The position numbers and the translations under genes are program-made. From assembly GCA_036852015.1 (NCBI GenBank), contig JAANDG010000171.1:189835-253834 (forward strand): 64,000 bases of DNA, read 5' to 3'. Shown here piece by piece: positions 34,801 to 45,566 of this stretch. The stretch comes from Pelodera strongyloides. Lineage: Eukaryota > Nematoda > Chromadorea > Rhabditida > Rhabditidae. Every line of letters starts with the position of its first letter. The stretch's first letter is position 1. The notes under the pieces are model-generated. The model was not told where the DNA came from. It saw only the letters and a program-made list of their open reading frames with translations, and ran no database searches.

Positions 34801-37800
34801 TGAAGAAAACTATTTTAAATTTTGAGTGTCGTCGGCAAGTTTTTTTGTGTATATATATGTATATATATATGTGGACAAGGTTTTTGGCAGACCAACAGCT
34901 GTCAGCAAAACTGTAGGTGATTTGCTGCGCTACAGCATATATAGGGTCTCATTCTCTTGCGAGGTATACTGCGGGCGCCCTCTAATCTGATCGTTCTTTG
35001 TGTTCACGCAGCATTGCCATCTTGTGGGAGAGATTTTGTGTAAATCAGAAGGTGCCTTGAAAACGATGACCATATCCATATATCGATTGTACTTAATTTG
35101 TACAATCATGTTTATAATATTAATAATACTAATAAAAAAAAAAAAAAAAAAAAAATAAAATAAAAACGATTATTATTAGATCAAAATATTGTGTTAGTAT
35201 GTAACTGTAGATTAGGAGTACGATAGAACCGTACTGCTAATTGTAGGACCCTACTACTAAACTTTTTTGTTCTTCCGGTAAGGTTATTCTTGCAGGAATT
35301 ACGGATCGAAAACCTAATCCAATAATGATCGAATGTTTCAAGTGTTTTATTCTCTTGAGTATTGTGATTAATTGATTAAAGATGAAATGTGAAAGCGTTT
35401 GGCAAAGCTAGATCCCTAGGGATCAATCAAGTTGATAATAGACAATCACAGACATTTTATTGATTTCTGGAAAACGGAATAATCGCTGAAACCAGAGAAG
35501 ACCGTCGCTGGCCCGAGGTCAAGAAGTGGGGAAAATTTTCGCACTCTTCCATCAAAATTGGACATTTCTAAGTCCCTATAGAGAACCCTTCCATCATTAT
35601 TGCACTTTTCAACGAATTTTCCTACAATTTGTTAGAAAAGGGGCGTGGTTTAGACACCCTTCCACCAAATTTTATCCATTTTTTCCATGAATTTTTGGCG
35701 TACCCTTCCACCAATTTCGGACTACCGAAAGCAATTTCCACCGCTTCTTGACCTATGGCTGGCCCGTCACCCTATGGGTTTCACCGAAAAATGCTTTTGT
35801 TGGCAGTTTGGTGACCAGTTGTGACTGCCGTGACCAATTAGCGACGGTTTTCGATGCACCTTGGTCACCAAATGGGCTAGACCATGAAAAAATCGTGAAC
35901 CGTCACCAAATGGGTTTACCCACTTCGTATGTAAAGAGATTTTTTTCGAGCTGTTGGAAATTGTCTCCTAATAATTTTTCCAAGTATAAAAAAAGGTGTG
36001 TGTGTGAATACTACCGTAATTTGTACTAAAAGTGAATGAGAAAAAAATTTGGCAAGGAGGGACCTCATTTGTTTCTCTTTGTCAATTTGCCAAACGTTCC
36101 GATCTGGGGGTCTAACATAGGAAATGGACGAACCCAGTTTGGGACGGTTCACTTTTTTTGTTTGGGCAGCCTTTAATAATAATAAATCTTTCGGTGACCC
36201 CTTTGTGACAAGGCCGACACCGTCATCAAATGGTCACTATCCAGTCATCAAATTTTTTTCGGTGAAAAGCATTTGGTAATGTATGAATTACAGTATGAAA
36301 TGCGGCTTTCGGCTTCAGGATTGCAAATCTACTAGTTTCACACAATTTTTTTTAAATAAACAACGTGTTATTCCACTATCATATACTAAGTTAACTTCAA
36401 AAAGTGGGTGGTCTTTCCCAAATTATAAAGTATCTGAAAGCTGAGCATTGCTCCATTTACGCTACGCTGGGTCGAAGCTGTGGTCCCGAACAAATTGTAC
36501 GCATTCTTCAATGAATGATATTTAAGAAATAGCTGCAAAAAGAGGCCAATTTTTATATCGTGAAAAAGAGTTTAAAGTTGAAGTTTTTGGTTCTTTTTTA
36601 TAACGCGCAAAAAGTGAACAATTCTTTATGTATATAATGGCGTACTATCGTCGTGCTCGACAAAATTCAGAAACAGAAAAACTAGACCGATTGATCCCTT
36701 TAAAAATCAATATGCTAAAAATTCAGCATTTTATAATTTTAAGAAATAGAACGTTAAAACAAGCAGAACCAAAAAAATGCGGACACCTGTGTGGTGACAG
36801 ACAATCGTAGAAAATTTCAAACGCTTTCTAGTTGTCTTCAGTTTTATGTTTTTAATAATACTTTATTCCACGATTGGCAGAGCATGCACACTAAACTCTA
36901 TTGTGAACTTATGACTTCTTATAATTCAAATAGTTCACTTTTGTGCAGGGTTCTATTTACATTAGTTAAGCAATATTTGAAAAGTCTGACGCCGCATTTT
37001 TTGGTTCTGCTTGTTTTAACGTTCTATTTCTTAAAATTATAAAATGCTGAATTTTTAGCATATTGATTTTTAAAGGGATCAATCGGTCTAGTTTTGCTGT
37101 TTCTGAATTTTGTCGAGCACGACGATAGTACGCCATTATATACATAAAGAATTGTTCACTTTTTGCGCGTTATAAAAAAGAACCAAAAACTTCAACTTTA
37201 AACTCTTTTTCACGATATATGTACATTAGGTAAGGGTTGCGTAGTTCAGGCGCAGGATCCAGGCTAAGGTCATTTCTTTGCTGTCTAGCATTACAATTCT
37301 ACCGGTTCGGTTCCGGTTGTACTTCTGTCGTGAATTGGATTTGTGACGCATGCTCAAAATATCGCTTTGCAGGAAGTAGACATCTATGATTAGGGGTCTA
37401 CCTCATCTTTAGTTTGAGATTGTCTGTTATTGGTGGAAATTAGGGGTTAGGCGTGTTTTCGTGTGAAATGGTAATACATATTTCCACAATATTTCTTTAT
37501 TGCAGGAAGTACACCTTATGGGTGAAACAGGCTGACTTGGATCCGAACACTGATCTGCCCAAGCAGAGGACGGCCTTCTATCTGGTGTGCACCAAGAAAC
37601 ACCCTCCAGTAGACACATCACCTACTAAGGTAGGAGTATTTCTTTCTTTCTCTAGCTGTCTGCGCGCTCTCTCTCTCTCTCTCTTTCCCACTGTCCCCCA
37701 CCTATTTGTTTGCTATTTCTCTGTTGAACATTATTACGTATTTGTCTCAATTATCAAGTCTTAAAAAATGGTCTGTTCAAAGAAAGTTGAGCTCGCAGGA

Positions 37801-40800
37801 AGTATGAGAGGAAATGTCGTTTCAATTCGGCTACCCTTCATTACAATTTTATTTTCAGGAAATTTTTGTGAGCAAGGTGACGGATATGTCAGAAAGGATT
37901 GCTCCCCTTCTAAATGCTACGGTAATACTTATAATTATTGCATTGTTCTTATTGAAGTTATAGTAGCTGCATTGAACGTTCATGATATTCATTCTTGATT
38001 GACACTACAGTACCTTTCCTAAACTTTCCCTAGATTATCTAGTCTATTAAGGAAAGTTAAATTTGTTCAAATTGTCCCCTGTGTATGTCTAGTTTCGTTT
38101 CGGTCCATTATATGTACTGTCATTATCTATTTTCAGCAGCATTCATCGAGGTTCTCTACACCTGCCGATGTGGAAGCAAGTCCGTCATCACGATTTTCGG
38201 TATCTTACTATGTTTACGAACTAATTGTTATTTTTTTTGTTATTTTATTTGTTCTGTTCTGTTTGTTTGTTATTTTCTGGCAACGCCACTTCCAACCCTT
38301 AATTGCAGATATCTTCAATTCAAATATCCGGTTTCAGAATACTATTTTTCACATTGGTGGTTAGATAGAAAGAGTAATCGTTTTTTAGAGGAAGCTTGCT
38401 GCGGTCGCCGTGCTTGCTGCGGTCGCCGGTCGCCGTGCTCGCAAAACGATAAATTTGCCGTTTGTCGGCCAAAAAAAATTTGGCCAAACGATAATTTGCC
38501 GTTTATCGCAGAATAATTGTTTGCGACACGATAAATTTGCCGTTTTCGGCAAAAAAAATTTTGGCCAAACGATAAATTGCCGTTTATCGCGGAATAAATT
38601 GTTTGCGACACGATAAATTTGCCATTTGTCGGCAAAAAAAAAATTTTGCCAAACGATAATTTGCCGTTTATCGCGGAATAAATGGTTTCCGACACGATAA
38701 ATTTACCGTTTGTCGCCAACAATTTTTTTCCGATACGGCTACAAAAGCGTTTTTTTCTTATCGGAAACAAAATTTATCGCGAAGGAAAAGCTCTAGTGCT
38801 TTCTAATGAAACTGCAACGCGATACTTTGGCGCGTGCGCGGCCGGCATATGGCCGGTGCGCGGCCTACAAAAAATGGGTGGGCCCACACACGGCGGCCCA
38901 CCCATTTCGGGCGCAGTGTAGGCCTGGTGCCGGCGTGAGGTGCGCCTGGTGTGGGCCTGGTGCCGGCCAGGTGTAGGCGAACTTTGGAAAAAATGGGCGT
39001 GACCCGCCCCGCCCCCTTCGAATTAGCGTAAATAAAAAATACACAAATATTAAAACAGACACAGAACCACCAATAGACACCAAACATTTTAAAGTATGTT
39101 TATTACTTTACAATAAAATACAACGGTCATAAAAAACATGAAAATTGTCTTTATGTATATAATAAGCAAAATGTATACTGGACATAATTGGCTAATTGGC
39201 AGGGGTCTAACCTACTAGATAAAAACACGACTTTCGTAGAAAGAGTTTTCCTAAATATCAGAGCTAAAACGATAACTAGGTTGTTTAGAACACATCTATA
39301 AAACATATGCATATATAAACATATGCACACATCTACATCGTTTGTTTCTAGTGCAATGATCAAAACAAGAGTAAAGTTGAATTGCAGAGCTTTAATCGTT
39401 ACTAATCCATAAACAAAATCAGTAATTTGTACAAGGTAAACTATGACCACTCTCGATGAACGCTTATATACTCTTATATATAGAGTCAAGCAAAATTTGT
39501 GGAAACAAACAAAATAAATTCTAGGGAGCGGTGTCCATGCACAACGACATAGAATATCGAAACCGTTACATAGCGAAAATCTTGGACGCAGCAGCGAAGT
39601 ATTCATTCAGCGTATCTTCGTGCCTGCAACATCCGATGTTGTTTGTTGCTTCTCTGTGTGCTGAACCACTCCTCGTTCATGCCACGAATTAGCACTGAAA
39701 TGCAATAACAATAACACTTATTTAAAAGCTAATACTAACGCCTATGGCTAAGAATAATCAAGAACTGTTCAGATATGGACGCTTCACACATTTTGGCCAC
39801 CCCATACGCATACGCCGGATTGCTTTGCGTTCTTTTAAATTATACTAATAAGAATAATAACAATAATAATAGTATAACAATAATAATAGCAAATAACTAA
39901 AAATATTACTCATAAAAACTAACCTTTGTATGTTCATTTTCCTGTGGCTCGTATTTGGTTTGATCCAAAGTAGCTTGTAGCTGGCCTTCGTTGTCCTGAT
40001 CACAATTTTCTCCCATACCTGAAAAGAACTGTGGTAGAAAAAGAAATTAAACAATGAATACACACATATTTAAAAGGAATCGTAGGCCTCAGCATTAGTC
40101 AGCATTAAAACAAAACCAAATTTTAGAAATGCTCACCTTTACAGTATGACGTACCCGCAACCACCATTTCAATCAAAAAGGTGTGACGTTGGTGCAATAT
40201 CTCTGTGAAGATTGATTCGTTTTAATAAGTGACAAGCGTGTGACATGAAAAGGTTTTCATGCCGTTTAGGCATATTTGAACCGAACCTACTTGAATAAAA
40301 GAATACTCTGTTCATGCTGAAAAAAAAGAAAAACGGCATTATCATTTTCGGAATCGAACGATAACCTTTACACTACTTGTGTTCCTGCATTTTTGTCGAA
40401 AGCACGGCACTCGCTATCCTGTGGTATACGGCATACGTAGATTATTTCCCTGAATTAAAAATTTGAAACACATGTCATGTCAGTGTAACAGAATAGAGCA
40501 ACGAAACAAACATTTGTTGAACAATTGAAAAGTCACCATTATTTTACTTCATGTGTGCTATGTTTAATATTGGTTTGTGGAATTTATTCATATCTTAGAA
40601 TTAGTTATAATCCACAAAATCAGTCGTAAGAACAATTTCCGCAAACAAATATTAAACATGTAATTAACAACAACCAATAGCTGGATAGCACAGTTATTAT
40701 CATCTTAATTGAATGGGCAACAATAAAGCGATAAAGTAAATAAATCCACAATGAAAAATAAAGACAATTATAATCATAAATAAGTTAACTTCGAACGGCC

Positions 40801-43123
40801 GCTTGCGAGAAATGTGACAAGTCTCGTTTGGCTAGGTAGAAACGATCAATAGAGGGGCACTTCCATGTTTAAACCTGTATTTTTCTTCGCCTACACCAGG
40901 CCTACACCAGGCGCACCTCAGGCCCACGAGCCGCCCACCTTTTCATGTCACACGGAGCTACTCTCCTTCTTTGGGCGAGAGGTGCGCCTGGTGTAGGCGA
41001 GGTGTAGGCGGCCCACCTTTTTCGGGCCTGGCGTAGGCCGCGCACCGGCCAAGTTTCCTCAGTGTGTGGTGCAAGTTCTTTGCATGATAATCAAATCACT
41101 TTGATAATTATCCTTTTCTTCTTTGCAGACCCCTCCTGTTCGCGAATCAGCGGTTCCTTCGGCTTCTTCACGTACCGTATCCAGATTTGCAGCCCCTGCA
41201 GATGTACGTCTTGCCTGGTATTACGGTATTATAGATTTGGTGTGATCTGATCATCTGATCATCTGATGTGCTACTTTGGATTACCGTAATCAGATCTGAA
41301 AGCGATATCGCACACGATTTGTGAAAAGTATGCCTGACAACCCCATCTATTATACGCAAATTATGTTCCATTCGGCGCCCGAAATTCCGGGGCACAGAAG
41401 TTTGCATGTAATATATGGAAATGCAGTTATCCACCCTGCCTACTTTCCACTTTCCACACACCACGCAACTTGCCCCTTTAAAGGGATAGGTTCACCTCGA
41501 GTTGCACCTTTTTTTATAATTTATGTTGATAGTATGACCTATGACGGTCAAAATGCGAAAATTGCAGTAAATTTCCTTTGTTCCCCGTAGTAGGAGAGCT
41601 TGCTCAAAAAAAAGCTAAACTACCTCGAATCTATAAAACAATTGGGGTACCGCAGCCATGGTATGTGGGAAATAGCGCAGGAGGACTGGAGGTGCAGATA
41701 TTGTTGTGATAGACAGAGGATGTTAAAAGGGCCTGTATTTTCTAGCGTCTCCAGCCCGGCTGCGCTATTTCCCACATACCATGGCTGCGGTACTCCAATT
41801 GTTTTATAGATTCGAGGTAGTTTAGCTTTTTTTGAGCAAGCTCTCCTACTACGGGGAGCAAAGGAAATTTACTGCAATTTTCGCATTTTGACCGTCATAG
41901 GTCATACTATCAACATAAATTATAAAAAAAGGTGCAATTCGAGGTGAACCTATCCCTTTAAGATGTTGTGCATCCCCTCATAACGTGGTTATCTGTATTT
42001 TAGGCCCCTTCGACTGCTTCTTCGCGGTTTGCAGTTCCAGAATCGGTGTCGTCGGGTTCTCGACCAAGCTCCCGAATCTCTGTTCACTCTCAAGTGAGTT
42101 TCTTTTCCGTGTTTTATCTTTAAAGAGGTGTGACGTGTGGTTTTGAAATGTTTGCAATTCGATGTATTTGTGTTCCGTTCTGTGTCGAAAATACCTTTGC
42201 ACAGCTATTTGTTTCTAAAGCAGTTCTTTGGGAACCTTCAATCCGTACTATTTTTTAGGCGGAAGAAAGTGTAAAGGGAATTCCTCCGCCAGCTGCATCA
42301 GACTACGATGGACCTCTTACGAGTCAGCTACGGGGCCTGAAACTGGTAATTATTCGATTTGGAATTTTGTTGGTGACAGTGTCGTGGATGTACTCACTGG
42401 ATCTCTAATGTAAAATGTATTCCATCGCTGAAACTCACTGTTGTAGTTGTATTAATGTTGGTTGTGTTTTCTTTTCTTCGGAAAATTGTCGTGCCTCTAC
42501 GATAAGCTTGACTGAAAATAGGCTTATATTCAATGAGTGAATTCTTACTACTGGTTTTTAGGCTCCTCCGTCACAAGGTGACATAAAGAAGATTGAAGAA
42601 GCTGTTCAGGCAGTTGTGAAGGTACTTCACTTTTTATTCGTTTTACTTATTTTTATGTCAGCGATACTTAAGCAGGCTTTCGTGGTGGAGCGACTGACAA
42701 ACGAAAAGAGCAGTTCCCTAGCTTTGAAGAGTTAGGATCATTATCGCTTCTAATTCTTACAGGGTGTTTGCTGTCCTGGAACGAAGAATCTTGTGTGTCC
42801 TCCCGGGTGTAGTGCTCAGTCCCTCATTCGCAAGGTTTGTTTCTAATATGAAATTCATGATTATTCATTATTTGCACAAATCAAACTATTACCTGCTCCA
42901 GCCACCTCGCTACGTATCGTATAAACCTTATCTTCTATACATATGCATCTTCTGGTTTTAAACTGTTCTACCTGCATTCTTGGTACTGTTGAATCGTTCT
43001 ATTATTTGGTTTGTACTAAACATTCGAATGTTTTAGGCGCTCAAAAACGCGGAGATGAAAGCTACTTTGAGTCGCAACCACAGCGATATATACGATCACA
43101 TACTGGATATTCTCACTTCTTGA
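28801..43123 (+). CDS. Unrecognised 917-residue protein, 29 exons
   Basis: Exons: 28801-28879, 29021-29090, 29145-29337, 29645-29788, 30020-30178, 30369-30450, 30561-30748, 30945-31004, 31298-31408, 31614-31646, 31833-31986, 32111-32175, 32349-32411, 32576-32670, 32859-32936, 33191-33270, 33503-33602, 33838-33925, 34129-34200, 34466-34584, 37506-37629, 37859-37921, 38137-38199, 41129-41203, 42004-42093, 42259-42345, 42562-42621, 42763-42834, 43037-43123. The frame stays open over 2754 nt. I recognise no family. Visible: an acidic patch DSDDSDDDS (337-345); no signal peptide or membrane segment; four SSRF/SRF-x-x-P repeats (about 743-798), three in separate phase-0 exons; a Cys cluster CCPGTKNLVCPPGC (868-881) that could bind metal; a helical end. 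Donors after exons 2 (GTGAAG) and 16 (GTTTCT) were chosen only to keep frame. Two 2.9-kb introns hold foldback elements. Tight spacing behind PPWD1 suggests co-transcription. Confidence 0.85.
29828..29887 (-). pseudogene. tRNA-like relic (Leu/Ser class) in an intron
   Basis: On the minus strand TTGGCCGAGTGGTGGAGC resembles a class II tRNA D-arm (A box), and GGGTTCGAATCC is a perfect T-loop/B box. The stems between do not pair well, so this is a decayed tRNA or the head of a tRNA-derived SINE, not a working gene. Confidence 0.35.
29931..29990 (+). pseudogene. Decayed duplicate of exon 12 of the orphan gene
   Basis: About 60 bp in intron 4 match the end of intron 11 plus the first part of exon 12 (32085-32144): TTATATCATAATATCAT, then ACAAGTGCGA and TTTTACCACAG are shared, with only a few substitutions. 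In this copy the acceptor TTTTCAG is changed to TTTTCCG, so it cannot be spliced in at the homologous site. Confidence 0.8.
35131..35153. repeat. Poly(A) run in intron 20 of the orphan gene
   Basis: About 20 uninterrupted A preceded by AATAATACTAAT, inside the 2.9-kb intron 34585-37505. It could be the tail of an old retroposed sequence, but I see no body that matches a known gene. Confidence 0.6.
36554..37219. mobile_element. Foldback element with 228-bp arms
   Basis: Arms 36554-36782 and 36992-37219 are near-perfect inverse copies (outer end TATATCGTGAAAAAGAG, inner end AAAAATGCGG) around a 209-bp loop. No transposase frame. It lies in intron 20 of the orphan gene, so the transcript would carry a long hairpin. 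Confidence 0.9.
38446..38740. repeat. 82-bp tandem array, 3.5 units
   Basis: Units start at 38446, 38528, 38610 and 38694 (ACGATAAATTTGCCGTTT). Each unit is internally doubled, ACGATAAATTTGCCG recurring about 41 bp on with GGCAAAAAAAATT between. It lies in intron 23 of the orphan gene, just before the GC-rich-ended element. Open frames through it are repeat artefacts. Confidence 0.9.
38851..41050. mobile_element. 2.2-kb element with GC-rich inverted ends
   Basis: The left end GGCCGGTGCGCGGCCTAC (38851-38868) is the exact inverse of 41033-41050. Subterminal zones of about 130 bp on each side carry repeated GGTGTAGGC / GCCTGGTG motifs in inverse orientation and are far GC-richer than the AT-rich interior. 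The interior has a 151-codon minus-strand open frame (39151-39606) with no recognisable domain. A non-autonomous DNA transposon is the likely identity. It fills intron 23 of the orphan gene. Confidence 0.75.
41478..41961. mobile_element. Foldback element with 200-bp arms and TTAA ends
   Basis: Arms 41478-41679 and 41761-41961 are nearly identical inverse copies (outer TTAAAGGGATAGGTTCACCT, inner GGGAAATAGCGCA) around an 81-bp loop. It is non-coding, in intron 24 of the orphan gene. The ends share TTAA with the AGCGAAATACC family, but the rest differs. Confidence 0.9.
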
Positions 43124-43351
43124 GTCTGTGTTACGCCTTGAAAGTATCAAAAAATAGATTGTATTATGTGCATGACTTTTGTTTCTTTGAGATTTATTCA
43201 AGCTCATTATTTTTGATCCTCTAGATTTCCGGGTAATATTTATTACATTACTTTTCTTATTTACAGTTTCGTTGTTTTAAAATGGAAGACGTTATTTGCT
43301 TTTGTATTTATTATGGGATGATCACTGTATAGTGTTTACATTGCCACTGCG

Positions 43352-43357
43352 AATAAA
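43352..43357 (+). terminator. Polyadenylation signal of the orphan gene
   Basis: AATAAA about 230 nt after the stop codon at 43121-43123. Confidence 0.5.
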
Positions 43358-44339
43358 CGCGACATTCAAGTCTTTATTCTTTGAAAAACAATATACATTA
43401 TTTATACACTCCAGTTTACGAGTTAGTAGGTATAAAATGTAACAGTGGCACAACTAAATGATAAATTCAGATAAATGGGGTGGTGCATATATTCCTTTTT
43501 TGAAAATCGCTGTAACCAACAAGAACTATCACTGCACTTCCCCCACTAAATAATGGCTTTCTAAACTGACAAGAATAAACAAGTAACTAGAAGAGCAAAA
43601 TCAAACCAGCCTATACATATGAGCAAAGCAACACGTAATAACACATAGAGATAGTAAATAAAGATACAAGAAGTCACTTGGTAATTTACAATCATTGGCG
43701 GAAAATCGGGGAGGCAAACCACCACATACAGAAAAAAATACAAACTATCAACAAACAGAACAAGTGAGGCAATGAAAGATTTCAATCAGGCACAGGAAAA
43801 ATTAAACGTCAAAAAAAAAGAAATACGAGGAGTAAGCGAGGCGTGGTTGTGCCCAATTGAGATAATCTAACTATAGGATAAACAAAACGTGAGCACAACC
43901 TTTTTCACTACAAAAATCAAATTCGCAGCTGATGAAAATAAAAAAGCCCATGCCCAATTACGAAAATTGCCACACCACAACTTGAAGCAATAAAACGACG
44001 CTATAAACAAAAACAACGAGAACCTAAAACCTACATCTAATAATAATCTACGTCAACACACTTACAAACACAATACAACTTATACACTGAAGGAATAACA
44101 AAATTATGAATAAACAAAACCTGAATGTCAATTTTCGAACGTTTCGTGGAGTGTGAAGCACTAAATAGAAGAGCCCCGTACTGAGGTCACGAAAGCATAG
44201 TTGGGAAGTTGCGAAAACAGCACATGCATTCTTTAATTTATAAAATATTAAGGCATAATGTTTACTTACTGTCGAGTAAATTGAGGAGAGCAGAAAGTGA
44301 GCCTATGACGATGTTTTGGTGTAGGTATCACAGCACAAC

Positions 44340-44670
44340 GTGAAACTCAGCGCCATCGCCGCGCACAAAGACAGGGTGCGCCAGCGTGGCGCGGCGCACC
44401 GCCTTTAGGGTGCGTGGCGGGGGCGCCAGAGGTGCGTATAAAATATTAAGGCATAATGTTATATTAAGGATTAAGGCACCCGTGGCGCTAGTGGAGCGCA
44501 CCACTCGTGCACTTGTGGCGCACATGCCGCGCCTACCGTAAATGATGCGCCGCAGGTGTGCCAAGTGAGATAGAACACCACTGGCGCACCCACCGCATAC
44601 TCTAGTTGGGGTGCGCCGCGCACCAGCGGTGGACCCTTATTTTGTGCGCGGCGATGGCGCGGAGTTTCAC
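44340..44670. mobile_element. 331-bp GC-rich inverted-repeat element
   Basis: A 30-bp terminal inverted repeat (GTGAAACTC, then A or C, then GCGCCATCGCCGCGCACAAA) pairs with one mismatch. The interior is rich in GGTGCGCC / GGCGCACC segments in both orientations. Non-coding; the sharp GC contrast with its flanks suggests an insertion. Confidence 0.8.
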
Positions 44671-45109
44671 CGGTGTACCCTGGAACCCCTTCTCAGTTTT
44701 CAAAGTGATTCCGCGGAAAGCACAGTACGTGTTACGCTACTGCGCTACACCAACTAACCATTTCGCTTTTCATGCGAGTAAAAACGGACAAACGGTACTT
44801 ACACGGGAATGAGTAGAGCTTGCTCTAATTCAATGGACCCATGCACATAACGTGCAAGTACACAAAGCCAACATGCAAGTATGTAGATAGATAAATTTAC
44901 TTTTTTATATATTTATGTGCAAATTTGCAATTCGTTGGACCCTGAGTGTAAAAAAGCAAAAGGACTGTAATTTCGTAAAGATACTGTATGCATATAAGGA
45001 CATTCGTTTGGGGGTTTAAGATTAAAAATAATTCACAATCAGGGAGAGATGACGGTGCGAACTCATTCGTAAAGAAACAACCCGTGACCGGAGATGTTGT
45101 CCATTTGTT

Positions 45110-45517
45110 CTATAATTGGTGGAGCAAGTAGACAACCATTTCATAGGTACTCATTGTGATCGCTGTACTTGGTACCGTACGCAGAAGCTGAAATAAGTGG
45201 CGTCTTGTACGTATGGTACCATAAACCATAGACGAAAAGACGATACCCAGCCCCATCCCAAATCATGATGATGATGATGATGACAGGTACCAGGTACGTG
45301 GTAGCAATAGACCACATCAAAAATAGAAAATGAAGAAAAAAGGAAAAGGTAATCGAACCTGCACAGACAATCCCCGATACATGGCTCGCGCACCCTCCTT
45401 GTACAATTGGTATAAAGTTGCAAAGAAACCGCGATGTATTTGGGACTCCTCCCTCAGACGAGTGCGGACCACTTCTAAACAGAAATAACGATGAGAAATG
45501 AGAAATAAAAAAATTAA

Positions 45518-45566
<49 letters not shown>

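Larger units (their letters stand above)
43124..45109. other. Convergent 3' region between orphan gene and carrier
   Basis: No gene supported. An AATAAA for the orphan gene is at 43352. 43360-44320 is AT-rich with no structure I can support. The GC-rich inverted-repeat element lies at 44340-44670. Confidence 0.5.

Noticed and set aside
38342..38770. 142-codon minus-strand frame with regular NGKLSFG repeats
   Set aside because: It follows the 82-bp tandem array, with both strands open at the same place; no splice sites or start context.
39151..39606. 151-codon minus-strand frame inside the 2.2-kb element as a transposase
   Set aside because: Leu/Ile/Phe-rich translation of AT-rich DNA with no recognisable catalytic motif; too short for a transposase.
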